A stretch of DNA of 64,000 nucleotides from Flavobacterium panacagri (GCF_030378165.1 NZ_CP119766.1:5394001-5458000), one strand, 5' to 3'. Numbered from the stretch's first letter, positions 30,738 through 39,880 are shown. Notes: generated by a model not told the origin, from the sequence alone. Translations and numbers: made by a program.

Positions 30738-32867
30738 CTACAAATTATCTACAATTTCAGTAACACTAAGTAAAAATTCCTGAGTCTGTTTTATATCAAA
30801 ATAATTTTGTTTCATCGACTCTATTTGATGTTTCACTGGTAAATAAATACCCCATTTTGATGTAATTAAGGAATTCGGATTTTTTTCTAATTCTTCTGTT
30901 ATAATTTCCTCAATAACATCCACATTTGAAGTTATGTAATTAAATTTATCCAGAAAATCATCTTTAGATTCATCAATATCGAATGAACTTGTGCTATCGT
31001 CTAATGAGTTCTTTATTTCAGAAAATTTAAAAAGAAATTGTAATGTTCTATTTACTTTAGTACCTGTAAAAGTGTAGAATACTAGTTTTTTTTCTGAAGT
31101 CAATAATGGTCTTTCCATCTCGATATTCTGGATGTCAAAAACAGAAAAATCACTCCGCATCTCATCTAACTCATCTAAAGCTTCTTCATTTAACTCAGTA
31201 ATTTTTTGGTCTTGATATAGTATCTCAAACATCTTATTTCTAATTCTCGGATGTACCATTCCGCTTCCACCAAAAAAAAGAGGTTTTTTACCATCATTTG
31301 CAGGTTTAACTTCAATTTTTTTTGCTTTGAAATCGACAAAAATAATTTTCCAGATTTTAGCTGCTAATAAAATATTTTCATCTTCTCTAATTTGTGGCGT
31401 TAATGGAATTTCACCTATTTTTATTCCTGCATTCACAACCTTAAAATTATCTTCAACAGTAAAGGCACTGTAAAAATCTCTGTTATTGACGATTTTTTCT
31501 CCTTCAATTCCTATAATAACTTCATCTCTTAATTTTTCGAATAAATCAATAGCAATTAAATGGTTTAAAATCTCTTCAATATCTTTACTCTCAATATCAT
31601 TGAATGCGAAGTTTTGCTTTAGTATTTTAACTAATTCATTAAAATTAATACCAGAATTTCCTTTTGTTATTGATAAAGCCTGATGTAGTAAAAGATCATA
31701 CGCTAAAGTCATTGCGTCTTTTGGCTCAATAAAACCTTCTTTATACAATTCCCAGCAAGCCAATGACTGTAATAAGCTCCATTTATCTGTTGCATACAAA
31801 TGGAGAAAACTTTTTGCACCATCTCTTCTTCCGCTTCTACCTATACGCTGTATTAATGATGCAATACTGTGTGTTGCATCTATTTGCACCACTTGATCAA
31901 CAGAACCAATATCAATTCCGAGTTCTAAAGTTGAAGTACAGGAAATGCAAAAATTTTGTCTGTTGTTGCTTTTTGCAAAATATTCCACATATTCCCTCAC
32001 TTCTTTATCAACTGATGAATGATGCGAAAAATAATTTACATGACCATTTAGTCTTTCAGAAAGTTTTTTTAATTTAACAGCTACAACTTCTGCAAGCCCT
32101 CTGCTATTTGGAAAAATTAAAACCTTACTATCCTTAGTTTCTAAATACAAATCTTTAATAAGACTCAAGGGTAAGTCATCACCGTCTTTTTTAAAATATT
32201 TAAATTTAGCTTCAATTTCTTTTGATGCACTATCCCTTAAAACTATTGTTGGAACGGTAGTACCGGCAAATTTCTTGACCTCATCATAATCCCCCAACGT
32301 TGCTGAAAGTCCAATTAGCCTAAATTGATTTTCATTTAAATCCTGTAATCTGGATAAAATAGACTTTAATTGTACACCTCTTCCCGATCCAATAAAAGAA
32401 TGAATTTCATCAATAACTACAAATTTAAGGTTCGAAAAAAGATGCTTTACGTTAAAAGGTTTGTTTGAAAGCATAGCTTCCAAAGATTCGGGCGTTATTA
32501 AAACCACTCCAGACGGATCTTTTATTAATTTCTCTTTTAAAGTTGCATTTGCTTCTCCATGCCATTTTACAACATTAACTTCTAAGTTTTTACACAATTC
32601 TTCAACTCTGTAGAACTGATCATTAATTAATGCAATAAGAGGCGAAATATATAAAACCTGAACTCCTTTTTCGTTGAAATTTACTTGAGATAAAATAGGC
32701 AGAAAAGCTGCTTCAGTTTTTCCCGAAGCAGTTCTAGATACCAGAATATAATGGTTATCTGTTGTTAAAACTCTTGAAATTGCTGCATTTTGAATGGGAC
32801 GTAATTGTTCCCATCGTTTATCACGAATATATTTTCGGATGGGTTCTGATAATAATTCAAATGACAT
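30738..32867 (-). CDS. Lhr-like superfamily 2 DEAD/DEAH-box helicase (Shango SngC / BrxHI-like)
   Basis: A 709-residue protein with complete SF2 motifs: TASGKTEA (Walker A, 46-53), TPES (~125), DEIH (153-156), SAT (188-190), and QRIGRSGRR (340-348). The C-terminal 350 residues carry a winged-helix-like and beta-rich region as in Lhr-type proteins. Such helicases occur in BREX type 2 (BrxHI) and as the helicase of the three-gene Shango anti-phage system. Its start overlaps the stop of the ATPase gene by one base (TAATG), so translation is coupled. It probably acts on DNA or RNA with the ATPase and the TerB protein during infection. Family identity is firm; assignment to Shango is by gene order. 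Confidence 0.85.
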   Translation of the reverse strand: MSFELLSEPIRKYIRDKRWEQLRPIQNAAISRVLTTDNHYILVSRTASGKTEAAFLPILSQVNFNEKGVQVLYISPLIALINDQFYRVEELCKNLEVNVVKWHGEANATLKEKLIKDPSGVVLITPESLEAMLSNKPFNVKHLFSNLKFVVIDEIHSFIGSGRGVQLKSILSRLQDLNENQFRLIGLSATLGDYDEVKKFAGTTVPTIVLRDSASKEIEAKFKYFKKDGDDLPLSLIKDLYLETKDSKVLIFPNSRGLAEVVAVKLKKLSERLNGHVNYFSHHSSVDKEVREYVEYFAKSNNRQNFCISCTSTLELGIDIGSVDQVVQIDATHSIASLIQRIGRSGRRDGAKSFLHLYATDKWSLLQSLACWELYKEGFIEPKDAMTLAYDLLLHQALSITKGNSGINFNELVKILKQNFAFNDIESKDIEEILNHLIAIDLFEKLRDEVIIGIEGEKIVNNRDFYSAFTVEDNFKVVNAGIKIGEIPLTPQIREDENILLAAKIWKIIFVDFKAKKIEVKPANDGKKPLFFGGSGMVHPRIRNKMFEILYQDQKITELNEEALDELDEMRSDFSVFDIQNIEMERPLLTSEKKLVFYTFTGTKVNRTLQFLFKFSEIKNSLDDSTSSFDIDESKDDFLDKFNYITSNVDVIEEIITEELEKNPNSLITSKWGIYLPVKHQIESMKQNYFDIKQTQEFLLSVTEIVDNL

Positions 32868-34180
32868 TACAATTCCTCTATGCTATCCATTAAAACAATA
32901 TCTGGTCTTTCATCAGAAATTTCAATCTCTCCAAATAGTTTCGTTTTATCCAAATCAGGATTTTGTCTTAGTATGTTTAAAATATTTAAAAAATCTCTAA
33001 TAACTTCTCTTGGCGTTAAAAACTCTGAAGCTCCAGGTTTATTAAACATTTCCTCCATGAAGTTTTGTATATCTTCATCAGAAACATTTGTTGCTATTTT
33101 ATAATTATAATCAAAGATTGCTTTAAGTTTTATTAAAAGCACAAAAATTTCGTTATGATCGAGCGGCAATAATTTAATTACAGGCTGTGCAAAATCCCTA
33201 ATTTCTGCAGTCTCAAACTTGTTTGTTTCTAATCGTGATTTTAAAGCTTGATAACTAAACAAACCCCTTCTTTCATTTTCTAATACTTCTTTAGTCCCTG
33301 CAAAATTGAAAAAAAGATTACTTACTTTTCCCTGAAAACAATCATTATATATTGACAGAATCTTTTCATAATTTTTTTCTCTCGTTGCAGAAACCGATAT
33401 TTTGTAAAGATTTATAGCTTCATCAAGATTGATCATAAAACCACTATATCCCATACTTACAAACAATTTGGTAAAGTTTTTAAGCATGTCGTAATAATTT
33501 AAGTCGTTTATGATTTCTCTAACGCCTAAATCTTGTTTGGCTTCCGTTTTGGTATTATATTCACCTTTTAACCATTTTAAGGCATTTCTTCTTAATTGCT
33601 CATCATCTTTGATATAACCTTCGTAATATTTCATCACAACTGTTCCAAAATCAAAACCTCCAACTTCGGTTATTTCGTTGATAGTTTTCATTATGTTATT
33701 CTGAATAAGACTCAAATATTGTTCTTCTCTAATATTTTCTAATGGAATATTATTCGATTCTGCCGTTTTCATAACCACCTGCTCTATCCATTTTTCCATT
33801 AAAGTTGGTAATGCCCCGCCTTCAGGTTTAGTCTGAATAGCAACATTGTCCATAATAGCAGCATACAATGCTACTCCTTTTCCATCATTTGAATAAAGTC
33901 TGTTATCTGGCGTAAAATCTGCATTTGCTACCACAAACTTTTGTTTTAGTGCTACTGTATTTAGTAAGTGCAACATGAATGATTTTCCAGACCCAAAATC
34001 TCCGATCCAGAATTTAACCATACTATGTCCATTTTTTACATCTTCTAATGCGCTTACAACTGCATCAATTTCCTCGGACCGTCCAACCGTAATATGCTGA
34101 ACACCAATTTTAGGGACTACACCTCCAATTAATGAATTAATAATTGCTGTGGCTTCTTTAGGTTTTATGTTTTCTGTCAT
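32867..34180 (-). CDS. BREX-type P-loop ATPase, DUF2791 family (Shango SngB / BrxD-like)
   Basis: A 437-residue ATPase. Walker A is GDFGSGKS at 60-67, preceded by VGRSEEIDAVVSAL, and Walker B is FMINLDE at about 248-254. The HITVGR...FWIGDFGSGKSF layout is typical of the BREX ATP-binding domain family (DUF2791, BrxD). Partners of this family are usually Lhr-like helicases, as here. In Shango the ATPase, a TerB-like protein and a helicase form the minimal system. The gene overlaps the upstream TerB gene (ATGA) and the downstream helicase (TAATG), so the three are produced together. No nuclease, methyltransferase or PglZ phosphatase gene is nearby, which argues against a complete BREX locus. 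Confidence 0.85.
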   Translation of the reverse strand: MTENIKPKEATAIINSLIGGVVPKIGVQHITVGRSEEIDAVVSALEDVKNGHSMVKFWIGDFGSGKSFMLHLLNTVALKQKFVVANADFTPDNRLYSNDGKGVALYAAIMDNVAIQTKPEGGALPTLMEKWIEQVVMKTAESNNIPLENIREEQYLSLIQNNIMKTINEITEVGGFDFGTVVMKYYEGYIKDDEQLRRNALKWLKGEYNTKTEAKQDLGVREIINDLNYYDMLKNFTKLFVSMGYSGFMINLDEAINLYKISVSATREKNYEKILSIYNDCFQGKVSNLFFNFAGTKEVLENERRGLFSYQALKSRLETNKFETAEIRDFAQPVIKLLPLDHNEIFVLLIKLKAIFDYNYKIATNVSDEDIQNFMEEMFNKPGASEFLTPREVIRDFLNILNILRQNPDLDKTKLFGEIEISDERPDIVLMDSIEEL

Positions 34181-35928
34181 TTTGCTAAAATTCGGTTATA
34201 GTAGTTTTCGTTAATAATATAAAAACCATCTTCTTCCTCAATTAAAACATCATCTAATGTCTCGTAACATAATTCATTAATACTTTCTATCAATTGGTTT
34301 TTAAACATTCCTTTTGATTTTGCGAAAGTTTCAAAATCAGCCTGAAGAACAGAAAAATTTGCTTTTGAAAAAGAATCAAGAACATCTTGCTGTATTTTTG
34401 TAAAATTGAGTAAGCTGTCATAAAGAGATGTATCTATTGTGCTGTATTCAGAAACAGTCTGATTCTCTGGTTCTGAATTAATTACCAACACTGTTTTTAA
34501 ATCTTCCTGTTCCTCTTCATCTCTAAGATATTCATTAAGTAGCTCAACCGTTCCCGAATGTTTTTCATGAACCTGCTGAATGGCATTTCTATCCAATTGA
34601 ATTTTTTTTCGTTTAGCTGTGTAAACATTTTTTACAGCTTCTAGTGCCTTTTCTAAATCTTTATCCTGAATAAACTCATTGATTATAGCTTGAAAATCAT
34701 CAAATTGATCTCCACTTTTAAACAAAGTTTTTTGCACTGTTACACCTAGCGGTTTATGATCAAATTTTACCGATTTCAAATCATAATGAATATAATAAAC
34801 ATACAATGCAAGTGCTGCTTCTTTACTATGAACTGCGATAAACTTTGATGCATCATAAAAAATATTTTCAACCGATGGATTATCTCTATTTAAATTTCCA
34901 AGATTTATAATCTGATTTATAAATATGTCTGAATCTTTATTAAAATTACTAGTCAATTCATCAAATTTAATTTTCCAACGAGTTGAATTTTGAATATTTA
35001 ATTCATAATCCGTTTTTTCATCTGGCTCATTAATTGTTGGCGCATAAATCTGTAATATTTTATTTAATCGTATTAGTATTCGATCGTTGTATTCATCTTT
35101 TACAGCATTCGATATATAGGTTAGATCTACATTCAGTTTTCTTTTGTGTCCAAAAATTTCGCGAACAGTATTTTCACAGTATTTAAAAATATTAGAATGA
35201 AGTTCATTTATAACAGTTTCTATAGAGTATTTATAGTTATTACTTTCTGGTTTATAGTTATAATGTTTTTGTGCAATAATATCAGCTACTGCAGTAAGTT
35301 CTTTATGTAATGAAGAGGAATCTTTTACACATCTTTCATCTAATCTTTTAATGACAGACAAATAAAACTTCATGATTTCGATAGCGCAAAACTCAATATT
35401 AAAGAAATTATTTGCCGGATTCCAAATGTTGTTTAAAAGCACAGCATCTTCATCTGTTAGATTTAATTTGACTCTAAACTGAAATCCCAATTTTAACTGA
35501 TCATATCCCGAATAATCATCATAATAATTTTCCTGTCGGCGAATTCTCTCTGAATCTTTCTTTAAATCATGTTGTTCTAATTTTTTAATAAAATGAGAAA
35601 CACTATACGTTTTTGTTTTAGGATAGTTTCTTTTTAATTCATTTAATTCTTTTTCTAAACGAGCAATATTTTTATGAGTATCAAATTCTTTTAAAAGATC
35701 GAAAAGCAAAACAAATGCATAATTGTTATTCCCATCAAGATCTGTATAAATACCGTTTAAAAAGTTAAACTTGAAAGTTTTATAAAAAACACGCTGCTGG
35801 TTTGTCGCCGAATTTATTTCTGAATACGAATATACATATTGATGTCCCCAATAAGGAACATTTGAAGGTTTTGAAATATTTGAAAGACTGTAAGATTCAC
35901 CTGTAATGTCTATAATAGAATTATCCAT
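34177..35928 (-). CDS. TerB-N/TerB-C domain protein (Shango SngA-like)
   Basis: A 583-residue cytosolic protein. Residues about 25-110 fit the TerB-N domain (PYWGHQYVYSYSEIN, then FYKTFKFNFLNGIYTDLDG and YAFVLLFDLLKEF). The last 85 residues fit TerB-C (LQADFETFAKSKGMF, IESINELCYETLDD, LIEEEDGFYII). The middle is helical and charged, with no catalytic motif I can name. TerB-N/TerB-C proteins have been linked by comparative genomics with P-loop ATPases and helicases in stress and phage-response loci, and a TerB-like protein is the first component of Shango. The gene is translationally coupled to the ATPase. The BRCT gene lies 47 bp upstream. Confidence 0.8.
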   Translation of the reverse strand: MDNSIIDITGESYSLSNISKPSNVPYWGHQYVYSYSEINSATNQQRVFYKTFKFNFLNGIYTDLDGNNNYAFVLLFDLLKEFDTHKNIARLEKELNELKRNYPKTKTYSVSHFIKKLEQHDLKKDSERIRRQENYYDDYSGYDQLKLGFQFRVKLNLTDEDAVLLNNIWNPANNFFNIEFCAIEIMKFYLSVIKRLDERCVKDSSSLHKELTAVADIIAQKHYNYKPESNNYKYSIETVINELHSNIFKYCENTVREIFGHKRKLNVDLTYISNAVKDEYNDRILIRLNKILQIYAPTINEPDEKTDYELNIQNSTRWKIKFDELTSNFNKDSDIFINQIINLGNLNRDNPSVENIFYDASKFIAVHSKEAALALYVYYIHYDLKSVKFDHKPLGVTVQKTLFKSGDQFDDFQAIINEFIQDKDLEKALEAVKNVYTAKRKKIQLDRNAIQQVHEKHSGTVELLNEYLRDEEEQEDLKTVLVINSEPENQTVSEYSTIDTSLYDSLLNFTKIQQDVLDSFSKANFSVLQADFETFAKSKGMFKNQLIESINELCYETLDDVLIEEEDGFYIINENYYNRILAK

Positions 35929-35975
35929 ACATCCTAAATTTAATTTTATTAATACTATTCTCTGAATCGGATTTA

Positions 35976-36878
35976 TTATAATAAATCGTCAATAAGATCA
36001 GAAAAATCAAATTCATGTATAAGCATAATAGAATGCCCTTCTTTTCTTAAGTTGATAGCTTTTTCAACTTTTCTTCCGTAGCATGAAAAAGCCCAAGCTG
36101 GGTTTCCATTATCACCAACAATTAAATAATCAGTCTTTTTAGTAAGGCTGTCTGTTGGTATACCGCCAAGTTTAATAATATCCCTCTGAAGATTCTCTCT
36201 ATTTCCTCTTTGCAAAACGCCTGTAATGCAAAATGTTTTACCTTCAAAAACTACCTCTGGTTCACTTGTACAAAGACCCGAAATGTTTACATCAATTGTT
36301 TCATTTTGAATCTTCTCTCTTATTTCATGATCTTGAATTTGTACAAATTGTTTAAAAAAAGCCATCAAAACCACTCTTTCTTCTTCTTCAATTTTATTGT
36401 CAGATAAAATAGAAAGAACCAAACTTCTTATTTCATCATAAGGATAATACGTATTCAAATGTTCATTTTCATCCAGCCATTTTTGAAGATCGTAAATTTC
36501 TTTATCAGTAATAATCCCATCTGCTAAAATACCGTGACAAATACCTTGCAAGATCTGAAGATCTGAAGTTACTGCATTATAGTAATAATTATCCTTTTCG
36601 TATTTCTGACATAACCAATATAAATCTTCGATTATTTCTTTACGTGGAATTTTATTTGATATAGCCTCTTCAATAATAATCATGAATTCGTTCAAAGGAT
36701 TACGACTCATTAGCTCTTTATGAGCAATAACCCACTTCTGAAGCTCATTTATTTCTTGGATATTAATTTCTTCCTCTAATTTAATACCTAATAAAAATCC
36801 TTTTAGAGAACTAATAGCTTTATCTGTTTGGGATTTTACAGTATACACTTTTAATAATTCCTGATCTATAGCTTTCAT
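35976..36878 (-). CDS. TerB-like / BRCT domain protein at the head of the defence operon
   Basis: The ATG at 36,878 (300 residues) is preferred over an in-frame TTG six bases upstream. The N-terminal two thirds are helical and contain two related segments, KGFLLGIKLEEEINIQEINE and ICHGILADGIITDKEI, each followed by LQKW. These resemble the acidic TerB-like helical fold. Residues about 207-300 form a BRCT domain of the type found in NAD-dependent DNA ligase and exonuclease-like proteins: GKTFCITGVL, LGGIPTDSLTKKTDYLIVG, then KVEKAINLRKEG. BRCT domains of this class bind DNA or protein partners. The combination with TerB-like helices directly upstream of a Shango-like trio suggests a DNA-end or damage sensor for the system. 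That role is inference. Confidence 0.75.
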   Translation of the reverse strand: MKAIDQELLKVYTVKSQTDKAISSLKGFLLGIKLEEEINIQEINELQKWVIAHKELMSRNPLNEFMIIIEEAISNKIPRKEIIEDLYWLCQKYEKDNYYYNAVTSDLQILQGICHGILADGIITDKEIYDLQKWLDENEHLNTYYPYDEIRSLVLSILSDNKIEEEERVVLMAFFKQFVQIQDHEIREKIQNETIDVNISGLCTSEPEVVFEGKTFCITGVLQRGNRENLQRDIIKLGGIPTDSLTKKTDYLIVGDNGNPAWAFSCYGRKVEKAINLRKEGHSIMLIHEFDFSDLIDDLL

Positions 36879-37319
36879 AATCAAGTAATTTTCTTATAAT
36901 TATAAATAATTATTTTGATTTAATTTTTTTTATAAAGTGTAAATATTAAGCTTTATCTTTTATAATCATTACGGAAAACCATAATCCCAAAAATTATATT
37001 AAAAATATTATTCTAGGATTAAAAACACTATAAGTAGATATACCTGTTTTATAATTTATCTAATAGCTCTTCAAATAAATCATTTAAAAATTATTTGAGA
37101 CTAATTAAAATACTAGTGTCGTGTAAGATTGTACGTTGACATTCAAAAAACTTAAGTTAGTTTTCATTATAATATTTATTAAAAAAAATAAGCTATTTAT
37201 TGAGATTTAGTAGTGAGAGAATAGCTTACCTAAAGAAATGTCAACCATCATTTTTAATTAATGATGCGTTATAATAAAAGATAAACACATTTAATTTTTG
37301 ATCAAAATAATACAAAAAC
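36879..37319. other. AT-rich upstream region of the defence operon
   Basis: About 440 bp without a supported gene. A 9-bp inverted repeat GTTGACATT / AATGTCAAC sits at about 37,135-37,143 and 37,239-37,247. It presumably contains the promoter of the leftward defence operon, but no clear TTG/TAnnTTTG pair was found. Confidence 0.45.
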
Positions 37320-37321
37320 AA

Positions 37322-37347
37322 AAAAGCCACTCGATTGAGTGGCTTTT
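37322..37347 (-). terminator. Terminator of the Ser-Pro-Arg tRNA operon
   Basis: On the minus strand AAAAGCCACTC pairs perfectly with GAGTGGCTTTT (11 bp, 4-nt loop) and is followed by T residues, directly after tRNA-Arg. Confidence 0.85.
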
Positions 37348-37351
37348 CTTG

Positions 37352-37425
37352 TGATCCCAGAAGGATTCGAACCTTCGACCTACGCATTAGAAGTGCGTTG
37401 CTCTATCCAGCTGAGCTATGGAACC
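37352..37425 (-). tRNA. tRNA-Arg(TCT)
   Basis: A 74-nt cloverleaf: acceptor GGTTCCA with TGGGATC (two G-T pairs), anticodon TCT within ACGCACTTCTAATGCGT, T arm GAAGGTTCGAATCCTTC. Confidence 0.95.
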
Positions 37426-37462
37426 GAACTAAAATTTTTATAAAAAAAACTTTAAAAAAAAG

Positions 37463-37537
37463 TCGGGGTGGCAGGATTCGAACCTGCGGCCTCCTGCTCC
37501 CAAAGCAGGCGCGATAACCGGGCTACGCTACACCCCG
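37463..37537 (-). tRNA. tRNA-Pro(TGG)
   Basis: A 75-nt cloverleaf: acceptor CGGGGTG with CACCCCG, anticodon TGG within CCTGCTTTGGGAGCAGG, T arm GCAGGTTCGAATCCTGC. It is the middle gene of a three-tRNA operon. Confidence 0.95.
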
Positions 37538-37551
37538 AGGCAAAATTTAAG

Positions 37552-37635
37552 CGGAGAGACAGGGACTCGAACCCTGGCGACGGTTACCCGTCGACAGATT
37601 AGCAATCTGCTCCATTACCGCTCTGGCACCTCTCC
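37552..37635 (-). tRNA. tRNA-Ser(GCT)
   Basis: An 84-nt cloverleaf with the long variable arm of serine tRNAs (GTCGACGGGTAACCGTCG). Acceptor GGAGAGG pairs with TCTCTCC, anticodon GCT within CAGATTGCTAATCTG. It is the first gene of the tRNA operon. Confidence 0.95.
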
Positions 37636-37667
37636 TTGCTAGTGGAATTGCTTCCGTTTTGCGAGTG

Positions 37668-37698
37668 CAAATGTATAACAACATTCCTTTTCTCACAA
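37668..37698 (-). promoter_or_regulatory. Promoter of the Ser-Pro-Arg tRNA operon
   Basis: On the minus strand TTG (37,698-37,696), a 20-bp spacer, TACATTTG (37,675-37,668), then CACTCGC. The CTTG start and C-rich discriminator match the three rRNA promoters. Confidence 0.83.
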
Positions 37699-37818
37699 GC
37701 TTTTTTCTGAGTTTTTTTAGTTTTTTTTCATCTTTTTTCAAAACCACTTCACAATCAAACAAATAGAATTAACAAAAAATTGACTCAAATTTAAAATCCG
37801 CCCTATTCAATACAAAAT

Positions 37819-37848
37819 TTGAATATAATTAAATAAACAGTAAATTTG
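37819..37848 (+). promoter_or_regulatory. Promoter of the thiolase gene
   Basis: TTG (37,819-37,821), a 19-bp spacer, TAAATTTG (37,841-37,848), 24 bp before the thiolase start codon. It fits the Bacteroidota housekeeping consensus but lacks the C-rich discriminator of the stable RNA promoters. Confidence 0.75.
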
Positions 37849-37872
37849 CTTATAACTATTATTAAACAGAAA

Positions 37873-39051
37873 ATGAACAAAAGAGTTGTTATCGTTTCTG
37901 CCGTTAGAACACCTATCGGAAGTTTCATGGGCGGGTTATCTACTGTACCTGCACCAAAATTAGGCGCTGCCGCTATAAAAGGAGCCCTTTCAAAAATTAA
38001 CCTTGACCCAAAATTAGTCGATGAAGTTTTCATGGGGAATGTAATTCAGGCTGGTGTTGGACAAGCTCCCGCAAGACAAGCAGCGCTTTTTGCTGGCCTA
38101 TCTGAAGAAGTTGCTGCTACAACAGTAAACAAAGTTTGTGCTTCCGGAATGAAAGCGGTTATGTTCGCTGCGCAAGCAATTGCATGTGGTGATGCTGAAA
38201 TCGTAGTAGCTGGCGGAATGGAAAGCATGAGTTTGATTCCTCATTATGTACAAATGCGTGCTGGAAACAAATTTGGCCCAGCAACAATGTTGGACGGAAT
38301 GCAAAAAGATGGTTTGACAGATGCTTATGACAACAACGCAATGGGAGTTTGCGCTGACTTATGTGCAACTGAATACAAAATTAGCCGTGAAGAGCAAGAC
38401 GCTTTCGCAATCCAATCTTATGAGAGAAGCTCAAAAGCTTGGGATGCTGGAAAATTCGATAACGAAGTTGTTCCTGTTGAAGTTCCGCAAAGACGTGGCG
38501 AGCCAATTATATTCTCTAAAGACGAAGAATACACTAATGTAAAATTAGATAAAATCCCATCTTTAGCTCCGGTTTTCACGAAAGACGGAACTGTAACTGC
38601 TGCCAACGCTTCAACAATTAATGACGGAGCTGCTGCTTTGGTTTTAATGTCTGAAGAAAAAGCAAATACATTAGGGTTAAAACCTTTAGCATACATAAAA
38701 GGCTATGCAGATGCAGCTCAGGAACCAAAATGGTTTACCACAAGCCCTGCAAAAGCATTACCAAAAGCATTAGACAAAGCTGGAATCTCAATTTCAGATG
38801 TTGATTTCTTTGAATTCAATGAAGCTTTCTCTGTAGTTGGTTTAGCCAATGCGAAAATCTTAAACCTAGATAACGATAAAGTAAACGTAAACGGTGGAGC
38901 TGTTTCCTTAGGACATCCTCTTGGAGCATCTGGAGCACGTATCATTGTAACTTTACTGAATGTTTTAGAACAAAACAATGCTAAGACCGGAGCTGCTGCA
39001 ATTTGCAACGGTGGCGGAGGTGCATCAGCAATTGTTATCGAAAGAGCATAA
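37873..39051 (+). CDS. Acetyl-CoA C-acetyltransferase (thiolase)
   Basis: Start at the ATG at 37,873 (392 residues), because the promoter above lies over the longer reading. All active-site residues are present and at the canonical positions of biosynthetic thiolases: Cys89 (KVCASGMKA), His348 (GHPLGASGAR) and Cys378 (CNGGGGASA). It condenses two acetyl-CoA to acetoacetyl-CoA or cleaves 3-ketoacyl-CoA in fatty acid breakdown. It stands alone with its own promoter and a terminator at 39,064-39,098. No 3-hydroxyacyl-CoA dehydrogenase is adjacent, so the direction used in vivo is not shown. Confidence 0.95.
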   Translation: MNKRVVIVSAVRTPIGSFMGGLSTVPAPKLGAAAIKGALSKINLDPKLVDEVFMGNVIQAGVGQAPARQAALFAGLSEEVAATTVNKVCASGMKAVMFAAQAIACGDAEIVVAGGMESMSLIPHYVQMRAGNKFGPATMLDGMQKDGLTDAYDNNAMGVCADLCATEYKISREEQDAFAIQSYERSSKAWDAGKFDNEVVPVEVPQRRGEPIIFSKDEEYTNVKLDKIPSLAPVFTKDGTVTAANASTINDGAAALVLMSEEKANTLGLKPLAYIKGYADAAQEPKWFTTSPAKALPKALDKAGISISDVDFFEFNEAFSVVGLANAKILNLDNDKVNVNGGAVSLGHPLGASGARIIVTLLNVLEQNNAKTGAAAICNGGGGASAIVIERA

Positions 39052-39063
39052 ACAATATCTCAA

Positions 39064-39098
39064 AAAATCAGGAGTTATATAAGGTAACTCCTGATTTT
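39064..39098 (+). terminator. Terminator after the thiolase gene
   Basis: AAAATCAGGAGTT (39,064-39,076) pairs with AACTCCTGATTTT (39,086-39,098), a perfect 13-bp stem ending in T residues. Confidence 0.85.
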
Positions 39099-39118
39099 CA
39101 ACTTATAAATTTCCTTAC

Positions 39119-39880
39119 ATGTTTGGAATTTGCAATTTAGCCATAGTACCCGTTCGAGCTGAAGCTAGTGACAGAAGTGAAATCGTAACACAGCTTTTAT
39201 TTGGCGAACATATCGAAATTTTAGAACGCCATAATCAATGGGCTAAAATAAGAATTCAGTTTGACGACTACGAAGGCTGGGTCGATTCTAAACAATATCA
39301 GGAAATTACCAAAGAGCAATTTGATCTTTTGAGCAAAGAGTCAATTATTCTAAATGCTGATTTGATTGATTATATCACAGCTCCAAACAACCTATTGCTT
39401 CCAATTCCCCTTGGAGCTTCTTTATCTTTTCTAAACAACAGCGAAATCAATATTTCTAATTTTGATTTTGAAGGAACCAAAACCAGCGGTATAAAACCTA
39501 AAAGCGCACTAATTAAAACCGCTTTTATGTATCTGAATGCTCCGTATTTATGGGGAGGAAAAACACCTTTTGGTATTGATTGTTCAGGTTTCACCCAAAT
39601 GGTTTACAAATTAAACGGTTATAAAATCCATCGTGATGCTTCACAACAAGCACTTGAAGGCGACCCTTTGAGTTTTATTGAAGAATGTGAACCAGGCGAT
39701 TTAGCCTTCTTTGATAATGATGAAGGAAACATTACACACGTTGGAATCATTATGGAGAACAATTACATCATTCACGCAAGTGGAAAAGTCCGTATCGATC
39801 GTTTAGACCATACCGGAATTTACAATCCCGAATTAAAAAGACATACCCATAAACTTCGTGTAATCAAGAAAATTATCTAG
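39119..39880 (+). CDS. SH3b - NlpC/P60 cell wall peptidase
   Basis: A 253-residue protein. Residues 1-65 form a bacterial SH3 domain (VPVRAEASDRSEIVTQLLFG, then NQWAKIRI and GWVDSKQY). The catalytic NlpC/P60 domain (about 130-253) has Cys155 (GIDCSGFTQ), His207 (ITHVGIIM) and His219 (IIHASGKVR). Such enzymes cut the D-glutamyl-diaminopimelate bond in peptidoglycan peptides. No signal peptide is evident, so it may act on recycled muropeptides in the cytosol, as reported for related Bacteroidota enzymes, or be exported unconventionally. It is followed after 25 bp by a SMI1/KNR4-type protein. Confidence 0.88.
   Translation: MFGICNLAIVPVRAEASDRSEIVTQLLFGEHIEILERHNQWAKIRIQFDDYEGWVDSKQYQEITKEQFDLLSKESIILNADLIDYITAPNNLLLPIPLGASLSFLNNSEINISNFDFEGTKTSGIKPKSALIKTAFMYLNAPYLWGGKTPFGIDCSGFTQMVYKLNGYKIHRDASQQALEGDPLSFIEECEPGDLAFFDNDEGNITHVGIIMENNYIIHASGKVRIDRLDHTGIYNPELKRHTHKLRVIKKII

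Noticed and set aside
29160..36878. A complete BREX type 2 system
   Set aside because: Only the BrxD-like ATPase and the BrxHI-like helicase are present; PglX methyltransferase, PglZ, PglW and PglY/BrxC genes are all absent.
36990..37260. Possible insertion-sequence remnant with inverted repeat GTTGACATT/AATGTCAAC
   Set aside because: The arms are only 9 bp and no transposase fragment or target duplication is visible between or beside them.
37335..37517. A 60-codon open frame across the tRNA-Arg and tRNA-Pro genes
   Set aside because: Its sequence is entirely explained by the two tRNA genes and their spacer.
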